A DNA stretch of 6,202 bases. It comes from Terriglobia bacterium (GTDB lineage: Bacteria; Acidobacteriota; Terriglobia; UBA7540). The number at the start of each line of letters is the position of its first letter. The stretch's first letter is position 1. The translations under genes and the position numbers were made by a program. The notes below the pieces were generated by a model, which worked only from the letters and a program-made list of their open reading frames with translations, did no database searches and was not told the DNA's origin. The stretch lies in NCBI GenBank assembly GCA_020072905.1, contig JAIQGB010000275.1, positions 1 through 6,202 on the forward strand. Direction: 5' to 3'. This document shows positions 5,998 through 6,202 of this stretch, in pieces.

Positions 5998-6195
5998 CTA
6001 CCAGGTCCAGAAGGCCACGGCGGGATGAACGTCCACGTGGTGTTGCTGGGAGCAGGTACCGGCTTTGCAGTAGTAGGTGTCTTCGCACCAACGGCAGCGG
6101 ACGAGTTGCTCCTTTTCCCGAACTGCGCCGCAGATGGCGCAGGCTTCCAGAAGTTCGGCGACCACGTGCCGGGAATAAGTTCTCCAGTTATCCAT
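5998..6195 (-). CDS. Small cysteine/histidine-rich protein, MYND-like zinc finger
   Basis: I do not recognise this as a named gene. The 65-residue product has metal-ligand spacing C19-x2-C22-x11-C34-x2-C37-x5-C43-x4-C48, followed by H52, H53 and H57. The order and the segment CEDTYYCKAGTC (37-48) resemble a MYND finger (CxxC, CxxC, YCxxxC, then His), but the last Cys of the classical MYND motif is absent and a Trp-rich tail (AFWTW) ends the protein. Residues 1-18 form a short, probably helical lead. No membrane segment is seen. A structural or protein-binding zinc module is inferred; no enzymatic role is visible. The ATG at 6195 is chosen over the adjacent in-frame GTG at 6198. The frame stays open to the window edge, so a longer N-terminus is possible, and the ribosome-binding site cannot be judged. 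It converges on queD. Confidence 0.7.
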   Translation of the reverse strand: MDNWRTYSRHVVAELLEACAICGAVREKEQLVRCRWCEDTYYCKAGTCSQQHHVDVHPAVAFWTW

Positions 6196-6202
6196 CACTT
6201 CA

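Overview
The window looks like an ordinary chromosomal housekeeping segment from a GC-rich bacterium. My best guess is Acidobacteriota. This is an inference from the gene neighbourhood (membrane PIN-TRAM protein followed by ispD, with der just upstream), from the style of the Der protein, and from short heptameric repeats in the intergenic gaps. There is no rRNA or other decisive marker. I see no insertion sequence, phage gene, CRISPR array or tRNA.

Layout. The left half is read on the minus strand. From right to left it carries der (ribosome-assembly GTPase, 3158-1788), a membrane-anchored PIN-TRAM protein of the YacL type (1629-613), and the first 166 codons of ispD (499 to the window edge, incomplete). 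A good extended -10 promoter and a strong 11-bp stem-loop lie between der and the PIN-TRAM gene. The PIN-TRAM gene and ispD therefore probably form a transcription unit separate from der. A 355-bp divergent gap (3159-3513) without a gene separates der from the plus-strand pair. That pair is a DinG/YoaA-type iron-sulfur helicase (3514-5454) followed 61 bp later by queD (5516-5899). After a 98-bp convergent gap with a small hairpin, a minus-strand gene at the right edge (6195-5998) encodes a 65-residue cysteine/histidine-rich protein with a MYND-like zinc-finger pattern.

How the genes relate. The IspD reaction is an early step of the MEP isoprenoid pathway, and the YacL-ispD order is known from Firmicutes. 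Der assists 50S ribosome assembly, and QueD makes the 6-carboxytetrahydropterin precursor of queuosine-type deazapurines of tRNA. The helicase belongs to DNA repair. Apart from the YacL-type gene and ispD, they share no single pathway.

No new multi-gene system is visible. The points most worth a second look are three intergenic arrays of one degenerate 7-bp repeat family, the MYND-like mini-protein, the promoter plus 5' stem-loop in front of the PIN-TRAM gene, and a perfect 10-bp palindrome upstream of the helicase.
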